A stretch of 64,000 bases of DNA from Nitrospira sp. MA-1. GTDB lineage: Bacteria; Nitrospirota; Nitrospiria; Nitrospirales; UBA8639. The stretch covers positions 124,001-188,000 of the forward strand of contig JAQJDB010000003.1 of the NCBI GenBank assembly GCA_032139905.1, written 5' to 3'. Positions 33,541-43,892 of the stretch are shown one piece after another; position 1 is the stretch's first letter; every line of letters begins with the position of its first letter. The notes under the pieces are model-generated. The model did not search any database and was not told the DNA's origin. It worked only from the letters and a program-made list of their open reading frames with translations. Both the position numbers and the translations under genes were made by a program.

Positions 33541-35001
33541 ATGTTGGAGAAACAATTACGAATAGGGCTCACTTTTGATGACGTGGTTTTGGTCCCACGC
33601 CATTCAAATATCATTCCATCTGATGTGGATCCCTCCACCCAACTCACTCGAAATATTCGTATCAATATCCCCATTCTGAGCGCGGCCATGGACACCGTCA
33701 CCGAAGGGCGATTGGCCATTGCGATAGCGCGGGAAGGGGGGATTGGAATTATTCACCGTGCACTCTCCCCTGACGTGCAGGCCTCAGAAGTCGATAAGGT
33801 CAAAAAATCAGAAAGCGGGATGATCCTTTCTCCGATTACCATCTCCCCGGATCATACTATTCGCGATGCTCACCATCTCATGTCGACCTATCGCATATCC
33901 GGAATCCCTGTAACCAAAGATAGCAAATTGGTTGGAATCTTAACGAATCGAGACCTTCGTTTTGAAAACCGTCTGGATCTCAAAGTTTCCCAGGTTATGA
34001 CGAAAAACAACCTAGTGACTGCCCCTGAGGGCACTGGATTAGACCAAGCCCAGGCAATCCTTCATGAGCATCGCATTGAAAAACTTCCGGTAGTGAATGA
34101 TCAATTTGAGCTAAAAGGGTTGATCACCATTAAAGACATTCAGAAAAAAATCAAATATCCTTTTGCCTGCAAAGATGCGCACGGGCGTCTGCGCGTTGGC
34201 GCGGCCGTCGGGGTCGGACCTGATGTAGAAGAACGGCTGGAACGGCTCACAAAAGCTGGAATTGACCTAATCGTTGTCGATACCGCTCATGGGCACTCTC
34301 AAAGCGTCTTGGACAAAGTCAAAGACATTAAATCCCGCTATCCGGACCTGGAGCTGATGGCAGGAAATGTCGCAACTTCTGCTGCCACGCTGGATCTCAT
34401 TAAGGCCGGAGCAGATGCCATTAAAGTTGGAGTCGGGCCAGGCTCAATCTGCACCACCAGAATTGTATCAGGAGCCGGAGTCCCTCAACTAACGGCAGTG
34501 GCCGATTGTGCCACCGTCGCCAAAGAACACCAAATACCCTTAATTGCTGATGGAGGCATCAAATACTCGGGAGATCTCACCAAGGCCCTCGCGGCCGGGG
34601 CCTCTTGCGTGATGATCGGATCACTTTTTGCCGGAACCGAAGAATCGCCAGGTGAAACCGTTTTGTATCAGGGCCGAACCTACAAAGAATACCGGGGGAT
34701 GGGATCACTGGGAGCCATGGAACGAGGAGGAAAGGATCGCTACTTTCAAGAAGGCCGCGAAACTTCCAAATTAGTTCCCGAAGGCATTGAAGCCAGAGTT
34801 CCCTATAAAGGAAATCTCGCGGTCATGGTCTATCAATTAGTCGGAGGGCTGAAGGCAGGAATGGGGTACTGCGGATGTCGGACAATCGAAGAACTTCAAC
34901 AGAATGCTCAGTTCCTTCAGCTCACCTCTGCAGGGCTTCGGGAGGCCCACGTTCATGATGTGGTGATTACCAAAGAGGCCCCAAATTATCGGGCTGACTA
35001 A
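33541..35001 (+). CDS. guaB: Inosine-5'-monophosphate dehydrogenase
   Basis: Converts IMP to XMP, the first step toward GMP (486 residues). The N-terminus has [13 protein letters not shown]; two CBS domains are inserted at about 95-205 ([17 protein letters not shown] and [13 protein letters not shown]); the catalytic loop is [15 protein letters not shown] with the active-site Cys; the flap contains [10 protein letters not shown]. Length and layout are normal for bacterial IMPDH. guaA follows after 59 bp, giving the standard guaBA purine operon. No clear purine operator was seen. Confidence 0.97.
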   Translation: MLEKQLRIGLTFDDVVLVPRHSNIIPSDVDPSTQLTRNIRINIPILSAAMDTVTEGRLAIAIAREGGIGIIHRALSPDVQASEVDKVKKSESGMILSPITISPDHTIRDAHHLMSTYRISGIPVTKDSKLVGILTNRDLRFENRLDLKVSQVMTKNNLVTAPEGTGLDQAQAILHEHRIEKLPVVNDQFELKGLITIKDIQKKIKYPFACKDAHGRLRVGAAVGVGPDVEERLERLTKAGIDLIVVDTAHGHSQSVLDKVKDIKSRYPDLELMAGNVATSAATLDLIKAGADAIKVGVGPGSICTTRIVSGAGVPQLTAVADCATVAKEHQIPLIADGGIKYSGDLTKALAAGASCVMIGSLFAGTEESPGETVLYQGRTYKEYRGMGSLGAMERGGKDRYFQEGRETSKLVPEGIEARVPYKGNLAVMVYQLVGGLKAGMGYCGCRTIEELQQNAQFLQLTSAGLREAHVHDVVITKEAPNYRAD

Positions 35002-35060
35002 AATCTGGTTCTGCCCTTAAGTCAGTCAGTTCCCACGTTGACAAATTAACTCGCAGGCTC

Positions 35061-36617
35061 ATGCACTCGCAACACGATACCATTGTCATTCTTGATTTTG
35101 GATCGCAGTATACGCAACTCATCGCACGGCGGATACGCGAATTCCACATTTTCTCTGTCATCCTCCCCTCGCAGGCGACGGTTCAGGACATCCTTAACTA
35201 CCACCCCAAAGGGATTATTTTTTCCGGAGGTCCGGCCAGCGTTACTCATGCCCATGCCCCCAAAATAGACAGCCAAATTTTTGATCTTGCCATACCCATC
35301 CTGGGCATCTGCTACGGCATGCAATTACTCGCCCATCAATGTGGCGGAACCGTCAATCCCACACCCCATCGTGAATTCGGTCGAGCCGATCTGACCATTG
35401 ACGACAACACGAATTTATTTCTTGGCCTTGATCCCGCAACCGCATTTCCTGTGTGGATGTCTCATGGGGATTCCGTTCAACAACTTCCACCAGGATTTCA
35501 AGTGATTGCCCACACGACCCATGCCCCGATCGCCGCGATGAAGTCCTCCCCAAATACCCAACAGCTCTTTGGGATCCAGTTCCACCCTGAAGTCATCCAT
35601 ACCCTCCACGGGTCAACTATTCTTCAAAACTTTGCACGTCATATTTGCCACTGCGAGCCAACTTGGACAATGGGGTCATTCATCGAACAAGCCGTGACAA
35701 ACATCCGTCAGACTGTCGGCAGCGACAAGGTCATTTGCGCACTTAGCGGGGGAGTGGATTCTACAGTGGCCGCTGTCCTGGCTCACCGGGCAATTGGAGA
35801 CCAATTGACCTGCATCTTTATTGACAATGGCCTTATGCGAAAGAATGAAGTGGCACAATTACAAACCACGTTCGATTCTGCCTATCATCTGAAAGTTCGC
35901 ATTGCTGACCATGGAGACACCTTTCTATCAGCACTGGGGCGCACAACAGACCCGGAACGCAAACGAAAAATCATTGGTCGTCAATTCATCAAAGTTTTCG
36001 AACAAGAAGCAGTATCTTTAGGCACAGTCAAATTTCTCGTTCAAGGGACACTGTATCCTGATGTGATTGAAAGTCTGAGCGTGAAAGGGCCCTCGGCAAC
36101 GATCAAAACACATCATAATGTCGGTGGCTTACCGAAACGCATGAAATTTAAACTGATTGAACCTTTTCGAGAATTGTTTAAAGATGAAGTTCGTCAATTG
36201 GGATTGGAATTAGGTCTGCCAGAGGACATTGTTTGGCGACAACCCTTTCCCGGTCCGGGCTTAGCAATTCGCATCATCGGTTCTGTGACCGCACAGCGCC
36301 TGGCAATTCTTCGTGAGGCGGATGCCATTGTCCGTGATGAAATTGAACGCGCCGGACTGTCAAGAACCATCTGGCAATCGTTCGCTGTTTTACTGCCAAT
36401 CCAGACTGTGGGAGTCATGGGCGACCAACGGACCTACGAATCAGTGGTCGCCATTCGTGCCGTCACCAGTACAGACGGCATGACTGCGGACTGGGGAGTG
36501 ATTCCGCCAGAGGTATTGGGCAAAATGTCCAATCGAATTATCAATGAAGTGCAAGGGGTCAACCGTGTGGTGTATGACATTAGCTCAAAACCCCCGGCAA
36601 CGATCGAATGGGAATAG
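35061..36617 (+). CDS. guaA: GMP synthase (glutamine-hydrolysing)
   Basis: Amidates XMP to GMP (518 residues). The class I glutamine amidotransferase domain comes first: GICYGMQLLAH with the catalytic Cys and FHPEVIH with the His-x-Glu pair. The ATP pyrophosphatase domain follows with the PP-loop ALSGGVDSTVAA, then the dimerisation domain ending PATIEWE, the conserved GuaA C-terminus. It is the second gene of guaBA, and the pseudouridine synthase gene begins right at its end. Confidence 0.97.
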   Translation: MHSQHDTIVILDFGSQYTQLIARRIREFHIFSVILPSQATVQDILNYHPKGIIFSGGPASVTHAHAPKIDSQIFDLAIPILGICYGMQLLAHQCGGTVNPTPHREFGRADLTIDDNTNLFLGLDPATAFPVWMSHGDSVQQLPPGFQVIAHTTHAPIAAMKSSPNTQQLFGIQFHPEVIHTLHGSTILQNFARHICHCEPTWTMGSFIEQAVTNIRQTVGSDKVICALSGGVDSTVAAVLAHRAIGDQLTCIFIDNGLMRKNEVAQLQTTFDSAYHLKVRIADHGDTFLSALGRTTDPERKRKIIGRQFIKVFEQEAVSLGTVKFLVQGTLYPDVIESLSVKGPSATIKTHHNVGGLPKRMKFKLIEPFRELFKDEVRQLGLELGLPEDIVWRQPFPGPGLAIRIIGSVTAQRLAILREADAIVRDEIERAGLSRTIWQSFAVLLPIQTVGVMGDQRTYESVVAIRAVTSTDGMTADWGVIPPEVLGKMSNRIINEVQGVNRVVYDISSKPPATIEWE

Positions 36618-36619
36618 GT

Positions 36620-37864
36620 ATGGCTCAGGCAGAGAAAACAGTTCGTTTACAAAAAATCATCGCCCGTTCCGGCTTCGCCTCCAGACGCAAGGCTGAAGAA
36701 CTTATCCAACATGGACTGGTCACCGTCAACGGGGAAACGGTCATGACACTAGGGACCAAAGTCGATCCTGCGATTGACCATATCAAGGTCGAAGGACGCC
36801 ACCTGAAATCCCGCCCTCCTGATATGTTTCTCATGCTCAATAAGCCTTTGGGATATATCTCCACGTTGCATGATCCTGCTGGGCGCCCTACGATCAAAGC
36901 CTTGGTTCCGAAACCTTCCATCCGGTTATTTCCCGTCGGACGTTTGGACTATGATAGTGAAGGCCTACTGCTGCTCACCAATAACGGTGATATTGCCCAA
37001 GCCTGTCTTCACCCCGCACATCATGTCCATAAAACCTATCTTGTAAAAATCAAGGGTATCTTAGAAGAACCAGAAATTCAAAAACTTCGACATGGACTGA
37101 TGTTAGAAGATGGGCCAACAGCTCCCGCAAAAGTAAAAAAAGCTGGAAAGGCGGCAGCGAATTCTTGGGTGGAAATTACCATTCATGAAGGACGTAAACA
37201 CCAAGTCAAACGCATGTTTGAACAAATTGGCCATCCAGTAATCCGGTTAAAACGTGTTCAGTTTGGACCTTTGAACCTTGGAACCCTTCCTCCAGGTCAA
37301 ACGCGATACTTGACAGATAAGGAAGCGAATGACCTTCGGCATTTACTCATCGCACCTGAATCGCCACGTCTGGCTATCCACCAGCCGGCAAAGAGGGCCG
37401 AAAAAATCCCAACATCAAGACCTGCAGGACAGTTACGGCCCCGTTCACCAAACCCGAATTCCATGAGAAGTAAGAGCACCCCAGCGCCTGCGGGAACGAC
37501 AGGGAAAACTCGACCATGGCTGCCCACTCGTCAGCCTATTAAGCATTCAGAAAAATTCCCTACATCCAGACCTACGGCTCCTTCGCGGCCCCGTTCACCA
37601 AACCCGAATTCCATGAGAAGTAGGAGCACCCCAGCGCCTGCGGGAACGACCGACCAAGCAGGGCTGTACCGATCCAAGGATCAGACGATCAAAAGAACGG
37701 AAAAGCTCCCTAAATCTGGGCCAGCTGGTCAGTTTTGGCCGCGCCAGGGAAACTCCAAACCCATCAGGCGCAAGAAGACGATCTCGACTCCTGACACCAC
37801 AAGCAAAGCACGGCCCCGCCGACCAGGCGTCACATCACCAAGCCGATTCAAATTTAAAACTTGA
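36620..37864 (+). CDS. RsuA/RluB-family 16S/23S rRNA pseudouridine synthase with repeat-expanded basic tail
   Basis: Residues 1-240 form a normal RsuA-family enzyme: an S4 RNA-binding domain (RLQKIIARSGFASRRKAEELI), the catalytic VGRLDYDSEGLLLLTNNG with the active Asp, and HEGRKHQVKRMFE. Residues ~250-414 are a low-complexity tail rich in Pro, Arg, Lys, Ser and Thr, built from 50-residue units (37436-37500 repeats at 37586-37650). The tail probably binds RNA nonspecifically. ATG 36620 follows the guaA stop; ATG 36608 overlaps it. RluB, RluE and RsuA targets cannot be distinguished by eye. Confidence 0.9.
   Translation: MAQAEKTVRLQKIIARSGFASRRKAEELIQHGLVTVNGETVMTLGTKVDPAIDHIKVEGRHLKSRPPDMFLMLNKPLGYISTLHDPAGRPTIKALVPKPSIRLFPVGRLDYDSEGLLLLTNNGDIAQACLHPAHHVHKTYLVKIKGILEEPEIQKLRHGLMLEDGPTAPAKVKKAGKAAANSWVEITIHEGRKHQVKRMFEQIGHPVIRLKRVQFGPLNLGTLPPGQTRYLTDKEANDLRHLLIAPESPRLAIHQPAKRAEKIPTSRPAGQLRPRSPNPNSMRSKSTPAPAGTTGKTRPWLPTRQPIKHSEKFPTSRPTAPSRPRSPNPNSMRSRSTPAPAGTTDQAGLYRSKDQTIKRTEKLPKSGPAGQFWPRQGNSKPIRRKKTISTPDTTSKARPRRPGVTSPSRFKFKT
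37436..37650 (+). repeat. Tandem 150-bp coding repeat in the pseudouridine synthase tail
   Basis: The 65 bases at 37436-37500 recur at 37586-37650 with a single mismatch (TAAGAG versus TAGGAG), exactly 150 bp apart, so the reading frame is kept. Flanking bases are partly similar, and a third, more diverged unit follows to about 37830. The near identity implies recent duplication or ongoing homogenisation. Confidence 0.85.
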
Positions 37865-37930
37865 ACTTCCATATTCTTGGTTTCATGTTCTCCCATCAAA
37901 AGCTGACAGGTATTGGAAAGGATCCTACAG

Positions 37931-39706
37931 TTGAAACGATCACATCATTGCGGTGAACTCTCCTTGGATCACGTTGGCCAAACCGTGACTCTGGCAGGCT
38001 GGGTGGCTAGCCGTCGCGACCATGGCGGAGTGAGGTTTATTGACCTTCGCGACCGCTACGGACTCACACAAATCGTGTTTGATTCAGAAAAGGAGCCCAC
38101 GGTACATCAACTAGCCGATCATCTTCGCAATGAGTACGTCATCACCGTCACAGGTGAGGTGACGCTGCGACCTGAGGGATCAGCCAACCCCCACATCCCG
38201 ACCGGTGCCATAGAAATACGAACAACAGCACTCATCATTCTCAATGAAGCCAAACCCCTCCCCTTTGCACTTGACGATACCATCACCACCTCAGAGACCC
38301 TTCGTTTAAAGCACCGGTACCTGGACCTTCGACGGCCAAAGATGCAAGAACTTCTTCAACTCCGCAGTCAGGTGTCACATCTCGTGCGACAATTCCTTCA
38401 CGCCAATCAATTCATAGAAGTGGAAACACCCATTTTAACGAAAAGCACACCGGAAGGCGCACGGGATTATCTCGTACCGAGTCGAGTCAACCCAGGTGAT
38501 TTTTTTGCACTTCCCCAATCGCCGCAACTCTTTAAGCAGATTCTTATGATTGGGGGAACTGATCGTTATTATCAACTGGCCCGATGCTTCCGCGATGAAG
38601 ACCTCAGGCTGGATCGACAACCAGAATTTACGCAAATCGATGTCGAAATGTCGTTCGTGGATCAGGAAGATATCATGAACCTGATCGAACATATGGTCAG
38701 ACTTGTCTTTAAAGAGACCAAGAGCATTGATTTCCCCACCCCGCTGCCTCGGCTGTCCTTTGAAGAGGCCATGGGACGCTATGGAACGGACAAACCGGAT
38801 CTCCGCTTTGATCTTCAGCTCCAAGACCTGAGTCAATTTTCCACAACCTGCGATTTTAAAGTCTTTCGGAGTGCAGTGGAAAACGGGGGGATCGTTAAAG
38901 CCCTTATCGTTCCTGGGGGAAACGCCTTCACCCGAAACCGGATAGACAATCTGATTGATACGGCGAAAGAATTCGGGGCCAAGGGGCTAGCCTGGGTCAA
39001 AATTAATGATGAGGGCAATCTGGATTCCTCCATCGCCAAATTTTTCAAGACTCATGCCCTACGTGAAGCGCTCCCCTCGGCCAAATCCGAGGACCTGCTC
39101 ATATTTGTCGCAGATCAAGCGCCCATCGTCCATCAAGTCTTAGGACGCCTTCGCCTACTGCTGGGAGAGGAGCTTCAATTGATTGACCGAAACCGGTGGG
39201 AACCCTTGTGGGTCATGGATTTTCCCATGTTTGAATATGACGATGCCGCCAAACGGTATGTCGCGCTGCACCATCCGTTTACGGCTCCTCACCCAAATGA
39301 TATCCCGCTTCTGGAAACCGATCCCCTCAAGATTCGAACTCAAGCCTATGACCTGGTGTTGAATGGCTTTGAGTTAGGGGGAGGGAGTATTCGAATTCAT
39401 GCGCCACAAGTTCAGTCAAAAGTCTTTGACTTACTCAACATCTCCAAAACGGAGGCTCGTGAAAAATTTGGATTTCTCTTAGATGCCTTGGAATCAGGGG
39501 CCCCGCCTCATGGAGGCATCGCGCTGGGACTTGATCGGTTGGTGATGTTACTCGGCAAGACGGAATCGATTCGAGAAGTGATCCCGTTTCCTAAAACACA
39601 GAAGGCTCAATGCCTGATGACCGAAGCCCCCTCCCCCGTCACACTAGAACAACTACAGGAGCTCTCTATTCGCACGACGGCTAAAAAGCCTGACAACCCC
39701 GTTTAA
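37931..39706 (+). CDS. aspS: Aspartyl-tRNA synthetase (bacterial type)
   Basis: Charges tRNA-Asp (591 residues). The N-terminal OB-fold binds the anticodon (VTLAGWVASRRDHGGV); class II motif 2 FRDEDLRLDRQPEFTQ, the bacterial GAD insertion, and motif 3 GIALGLDRLVMLLG are in order. TTG 37931 is chosen because GGAAAGGA lies 8 bases upstream and the protein then begins MKRSHHCGEL, as in other bacterial AspRS. An earlier TTG at 37913 is less likely. Whether it also makes Asp-tRNA-Asn is not readable here. Its stop overlaps the converging sulfite-oxidase-family gene. Confidence 0.96.
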   Translation: MKRSHHCGELSLDHVGQTVTLAGWVASRRDHGGVRFIDLRDRYGLTQIVFDSEKEPTVHQLADHLRNEYVITVTGEVTLRPEGSANPHIPTGAIEIRTTALIILNEAKPLPFALDDTITTSETLRLKHRYLDLRRPKMQELLQLRSQVSHLVRQFLHANQFIEVETPILTKSTPEGARDYLVPSRVNPGDFFALPQSPQLFKQILMIGGTDRYYQLARCFRDEDLRLDRQPEFTQIDVEMSFVDQEDIMNLIEHMVRLVFKETKSIDFPTPLPRLSFEEAMGRYGTDKPDLRFDLQLQDLSQFSTTCDFKVFRSAVENGGIVKALIVPGGNAFTRNRIDNLIDTAKEFGAKGLAWVKINDEGNLDSSIAKFFKTHALREALPSAKSEDLLIFVADQAPIVHQVLGRLRLLLGEELQLIDRNRWEPLWVMDFPMFEYDDAAKRYVALHHPFTAPHPNDIPLLETDPLKIRTQAYDLVLNGFELGGGSIRIHAPQVQSKVFDLLNISKTEAREKFGFLLDALESGAPPHGGIALGLDRLVMLLGKTESIREVIPFPKTQKAQCLMTEAPSPVTLEQLQELSIRTTAKKPDNPV

Positions 39707-40740
39707 GCGTTCAGTACATCCAGAACAATGGAATGCAATCCCGTTGCCCCAGCTGGCTGTGGTCTCGTGATTTCCGAGGTTTGGATCTTTCCCTTGGTAT
39801 CGATAGCCCTGATAGACACCATGTGCTTGCCAGGTTTTGGCGGACTCCAATCATAATTCCAGATCACCCAGGTTAACGGAGACAGGGGTGGTTCGATTTC
39901 CGCAGACACCCATGTTTTCTCCTGATCAAAACTCAGTTGAACTTCACTGATGCTCTCCGGTCCCCCGTAGGCAATCCCGCGCAAGCGTTGTCGAAGGCCT
40001 TGTAACGACTGATAATGACCAGGGCTATCAATGCGGGAAAAAATATGAATAGTCCCATCATCCGTCCAACCTTTTTGCTGCCAGTAGCCCAGGTAGTCTC
40101 CGTTATAGACTTCGATTTCCGTAATCCACTTCACATTTTTTATCCCGTAGAGACCTGGAACAATCAGGCGAACAGGAAAGCCGTGATCCTTGGGAAGCTT
40201 TTCCCCATTCATCAGATAGGCCAACATGACATCATCTTCCATCGCCCTGGAAAATGGAATGCTGTCGGAATACCCGTCAGCCGCTCTAAAAATCACATCC
40301 CTGGCAATGTCTTCATCAGCTCCGATGTTTTGCAAAAGTTTTTTGAGGGAAATTCCTCGCCACATGGCGGTCCCCAAGCTACTCCCGCCTGGAAGCGTAT
40401 CAATGCACATCAGGGTCACAGCCTGATCAAAGGATTCCCAGTTGAGCAAATCACGCCACTTCATAACCACAGGGCGTTCCACGGCGCCTTTGACCACCAT
40501 TTTCCATTGCTCCACATCCAGGTCCCGCGTAAAGTTGTAGGAAGCATCCATGAAATTCACGGTATAAAATTTATCGTTCGAGGTAAAATATGTGGTCTCT
40601 CGTGGAGGGACCGCAAACATCGACCCCATATCGCATCCAGGAAGGCCGAAGCCAATGGAAGCCAGTCCCCCAAGCTTGAAGAGAGCCCGACGAGACAGAG
40701 GAAAAGAAAAAGGAGAATGGTTTGAAAATGGCATAGACAT
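39703..40740 (-). CDS. Tat-exported molybdopterin oxidoreductase, sulfite-oxidase/YedY superfamily
   Basis: About 345 residues. A twin-arginine motif (SRRALFK, residues 16-22) and a hydrophobic stretch ([10 protein letters not shown]) mark a Tat signal; C36 after LPG could be lipidated, but the -2 proline is atypical. The catalytic domain holds the Moco-ligand Cys112 in [10 protein letters not shown] and [15 protein letters not shown]-type residues ([21 protein letters not shown]); the C-terminal part resembles the Mo-co dimerisation domain. Oxidation of sulfite or reduction of a sulfoxide is the family chemistry. The start at 40740 (TAGGG upstream) is preferred over the one at 40776. Confidence 0.86.
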   Translation of the reverse strand: MSMPFSNHSPFSFPLSRRALFKLGGLASIGFGLPGCDMGSMFAVPPRETTYFTSNDKFYTVNFMDASYNFTRDLDVEQWKMVVKGAVERPVVMKWRDLLNWESFDQAVTLMCIDTLPGGSSLGTAMWRGISLKKLLQNIGADEDIARDVIFRAADGYSDSIPFSRAMEDDVMLAYLMNGEKLPKDHGFPVRLIVPGLYGIKNVKWITEIEVYNGDYLGYWQQKGWTDDGTIHIFSRIDSPGHYQSLQGLRQRLRGIAYGGPESISEVQLSFDQEKTWVSAEIEPPLSPLTWVIWNYDWSPPKPGKHMVSIRAIDTKGKIQTSEITRPQPAGATGLHSIVLDVLNA

Positions 40741-40829
40741 TACCCTATTATCTAACACTCTTGCAGCTTCGGACAAGGTCTCCCGTTCATTGGTTCACAC
40801 AAATTCAGAAGTATAGAAGGAGAAATCGC

Positions 40830-41846
40830 ATGCGGATATTCATAACCGGAGGCGCCGGATTCCTAGGAAGTCATTTATGTGAAACGCTTATCCTTCAAGG
40901 ACATTCAGTCATTTGCCTGGACAATCTCCTTACCGGACGCACAGAGAATATCAGTGCCCTCATGGGCCATCCGGAGTTCTCATTTATTCACTACAATGTC
41001 TGCGATTACCTTCATGTCGACGGACCAGTCGATGCCGTCATGCATTTTGCCTCACCGGCAAGCCCACAGGACTATCTGGAATTTCCCATCGCCACCATGA
41101 AAGTCGGTGCATTAGGCACGCACAAAGCCTTGGGCTTAGCCAAAGCGAAACAGGCGCGATTTCTTCTAGCCAGTACCTCTGAAGTGTATGGGGATCCACT
41201 GGTCAACCCACAGCCTGAAACCTATTGGGGCAATGTCAATCCCATTAGTCCCCGTGGGGTGTATGACGAAGCCAAACGATTTGCCGAAGCCTTAACCACC
41301 GCCTATCATCGGTTCCATGGCCTCGATACTCGAATTGTCAGAATTTTCAATACCTATGGTCCACGGATGCGCCCAAAGGATGGGCGGGTGGTGTCCAATT
41401 TTATCGTTCAAGCATTACAAGGCCATCCGTTAACCGTGTATGGCGATGGGTCTCAGACCCGTAGCTTTTGTTACGTTGATGATCTGGTCGCAGGAATTGT
41501 TGCCCTTCTCCAGGCCCCGGCGGACGAACTTCGAAAGAATCAAGAATTTCAGGATTCGGTACGGTTCGGATTAACTCAAGCTAACCTTGGATCTATCCAT
41601 GACCCAGTTAACATAGGCAATCCACATGAGCTCACGGTTATGGATATTGCCGAGACAGTGATCAAACTCACCAACTCATCGAGCACGATTACGCAACACC
41701 CCCTCCCCATCGACGACCCCAAAGTGCGCCGGCCCAATATCGAGAAGGCCAAAACCCTGCTTAAGTGGGAACCTCGGATTACTTTAGAACAAGGCCTCGA
41801 CAAAGCCATCGACTATTTCCGCTCTCATTTCGACCTCGCAAAGTGA
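40830..41846 (+). CDS. NAD-dependent epimerase/dehydratase, UDP-glucuronate decarboxylase-like
   Basis: Short-chain dehydrogenase-type sugar enzyme of 338 residues. The NAD motif [10 protein letters not shown] starts at residue 7; [12 protein letters not shown] and [14 protein letters not shown] give the catalytic Ser/Thr and Tyr-x3-Lys; [21 protein letters not shown] is typical of UDP-xylose synthase. It probably makes UDP-xylose for surface polysaccharide. ATG 40830 follows AGAAGGAG; an upstream in-frame start at 40761 would overlap the divergent promoter region. A 60-residue insertion near [11 protein letters not shown] is slightly unusual. Confidence 0.88.
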   Translation: MRIFITGGAGFLGSHLCETLILQGHSVICLDNLLTGRTENISALMGHPEFSFIHYNVCDYLHVDGPVDAVMHFASPASPQDYLEFPIATMKVGALGTHKALGLAKAKQARFLLASTSEVYGDPLVNPQPETYWGNVNPISPRGVYDEAKRFAEALTTAYHRFHGLDTRIVRIFNTYGPRMRPKDGRVVSNFIVQALQGHPLTVYGDGSQTRSFCYVDDLVAGIVALLQAPADELRKNQEFQDSVRFGLTQANLGSIHDPVNIGNPHELTVMDIAETVIKLTNSSSTITQHPLPIDDPKVRRPNIEKAKTLLKWEPRITLEQGLDKAIDYFRSHFDLAK

Positions 41847-41984
41847 ATCAAGGATTAGAGGTTGATCGATTCCGGGAAATCTGTACCCCATTATGGGCTC
41901 GATAAGCCCGCGTTCCGCCAATGCTCCGACTGCAACTGATCTGGGCCAGTGGACAGAGACACCTTGCCACCATAGAATAAAAAC

Positions 41985-43175
41985 ATGCAGAACATTCGTC
42001 ATGACCACATACTTGAAGGCATTTTAGTCACCCTTCGCGGTTCCCTTGCGGCTTGCCCGGAAGTAGCCGGATCAGAGGTCATGACCTCAACACTTATCGC
42101 AAACTTTCTGCATTCCTATGCACCAGACAAAATCCTGACTCATCTCGGTGGTTATGGAATCGCAGCGGTTTATGAGGGACAACATCCTGGGCCAACGGTG
42201 ATGATTCGATGTGAACTGGATGGCCTTCCTGTAGAAGAAGCAGACAAAAACCAATGGCTCGTTCCTGGAGCGAACATCGCCCACCGATGCGGTCATGACG
42301 GACATATGGCCATCGTGGCGGGCCTGGCACCCCTGCTTCATCGCACGCCACCAAGCTGTGGCCGAGTGGTGCTATTATTCCAGCCCGCAGAGGAAACAGG
42401 GGCAGGCGCACGGGCGATTATCGATGATCCGAATTTTGAGAAGGTCCGGCCGGACTACGCCATAACTATGCATAATCTACCAGGCTTTCCCAGCGGGCAT
42501 GTCGTGTATCGAAGGGGGACATTCGCCAGTGCATCTGTCGGAATGAGAGTTCGTCTCCTTGGTCAAGCGTCCCACGCGGCCGAGCCTGAACAAGCTCGGT
42601 CACCTGCAAATGCGGTCGGACAGCTACTCGCTGAACTCCCCCGATTGAGCAGAATCACGGACAATCCCTATCGTATGCTCACGTTGACTCATGCCCAGCT
42701 GGGGCTCATGTCGTTTGGGCTTACACCGGGAGAGGCGACCGTGTGTGCCACGCTGCGTGCAGCTTCTGCGGCGAGCCTTCAAACCTTGCAACGCGAAGCT
42801 GAACAGTGTGTTCGCGATTGTGCCGCAGCGGAACTGCTCTTTGCGGAAGTCGAGTGGGTGCAGGATTTTCCAGCGACCGTCAACGATGATGCCTTGGTTG
42901 ATACCTTGGAGCGCGTGTGTCTGGATGCAGGAATTGTGGCCATTGAAATTCCCAAACCGTTCCGCTGGTCGGAGGACTTTGGGCATTTTGCCGAGATTTG
43001 CCCTATCCTGCATTTCGGACTCGGCATTGGTGAGCATGCACCGGGCCTCCATCAGCCGGATTATGAGTTCTGCGACGAGACGATCCTGATTGCCGTGAGT
43101 GGTTTTTATGAAATGGTCAAATCGCTTTTAATCGGATATGGAAATCGAGGAGAGAATGCCGCGACGGGTACCTGA
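41985..43175 (+). CDS. M20-family amidohydrolase (N-acyl-amino-acid/IAA-amino-acid hydrolase type)
   Basis: Metal-dependent amidohydrolase of 396 residues. Visible are RCELDGLPVEE, the metal-binding HRCGHDGHMA, and the catalytic PAEETGAGARA followed by NLPGFPSGHVVYR. A central dimerisation domain follows with GQASHAAEPEQARSPANA. Members remove acyl groups from amino acids or trim peptidoglycan-derived peptides; the exact substrate is unknown. No signal peptide is present, so it is cytoplasmic. It follows the UDP-sugar gene by about 140 bp and probably has its own promoter. Confidence 0.87.
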   Translation: MQNIRHDHILEGILVTLRGSLAACPEVAGSEVMTSTLIANFLHSYAPDKILTHLGGYGIAAVYEGQHPGPTVMIRCELDGLPVEEADKNQWLVPGANIAHRCGHDGHMAIVAGLAPLLHRTPPSCGRVVLLFQPAEETGAGARAIIDDPNFEKVRPDYAITMHNLPGFPSGHVVYRRGTFASASVGMRVRLLGQASHAAEPEQARSPANAVGQLLAELPRLSRITDNPYRMLTLTHAQLGLMSFGLTPGEATVCATLRAASAASLQTLQREAEQCVRDCAAAELLFAEVEWVQDFPATVNDDALVDTLERVCLDAGIVAIEIPKPFRWSEDFGHFAEICPILHFGLGIGEHAPGLHQPDYEFCDETILIAVSGFYEMVKSLLIGYGNRGENAATGT

Positions 43176-43456
43176 TCAGGTTCGAGAAGATCGCCAAACC
43201 TACTTCTACTAAGACAGTAATTCCAGAGACAACTCTAATCAACACCAGAAACCGGTGGAGGGATCTACGAACCGTTCAAGGATTCGGCCGGAACCATCGT
43301 CAAAATAGACAGGAATAGGCCTGACGGGTTGCTTGATTTCGGGCGAGTACGACACAACAGCAAAAGGGAGAAGGCTGCACGACCATTTCCATTAGCCTTC
43401 TTAATATATCTTGCTTAATTGGACAGTACTTTAAGAGAAGGGCGACAAGACAATCC

Positions 43457-43801
43457 TCATCGAATTTTCAGGGACTTTGGAGGTGTTGGAGGAGTTGGTG
43501 GAGTTGGAAGCGTGGTGTCGCCAATACTTGTCGAAGAGCGAGAAGGTTGAATGTCAAAATTTCGAGGTAATGGTAATGCCGAAGACGAGGCCGAATTTTT
43601 CAATGTTTGAGCAAGACAAATTTGTAGTTGCGCGATGGCTTGTATGGTAAGGGTGGTAGAATCGTTCGCATAATCCGTGGCCAGCTTTCGGCAAATGACC
43701 CCTTCCACAGCTTCCTTGACTTCGAACACATCGGCCAAACCCAACTCCGTAAAGACCATAACCCCAAACAACGCTCTAAAGAACACCGCCTCTATTTTCA
43801 T
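43457..43801 (-). CDS. Small exported protein with proline-rich C-terminus
   Basis: Product of 114 residues: a short signal peptide (FFRALFGVMVFTELGLA) with likely cleavage near ADV, a middle part with two cysteines (GVICRKL and LQICLAQ) and a tail of Thr-Pro repeats (LPTPPTPPTPPKS). No family is recognised. It lies downstream of the RND operon on the same strand, but the gap and AT content do not show whether it belongs to it. Coding status is moderate: it has a signal sequence but no neighbour context. Confidence 0.5.
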   Translation of the reverse strand: MKIEAVFFRALFGVMVFTELGLADVFEVKEAVEGVICRKLATDYANDSTTLTIQAIAQLQICLAQTLKNSASSSALPLPRNFDIQPSRSSTSIGDTTLPTPPTPPTPPKSLKIR

Positions 43802-43892
43802 GCATCATCTTCCTGGTCGAAGGACATTAAAAATATCCATCCCCTACCGTGTTTTCAACTCAATCCAAGAAAGATTCCAATAAGTAGGGATT

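Noticed and set aside
37436-37650. Possible CRISPR-like or mobile repeat
   Set aside because: The 150-bp repeat is in frame inside a pseudouridine synthase and spacers are not unique short units.
43369-43401. Inverted repeat AGAAGGCT/AGCCTTCT after the M20 gene
   Set aside because: Eight pairs with a 17-base loop and only TAATATATC after it; too weak to call as a terminator.
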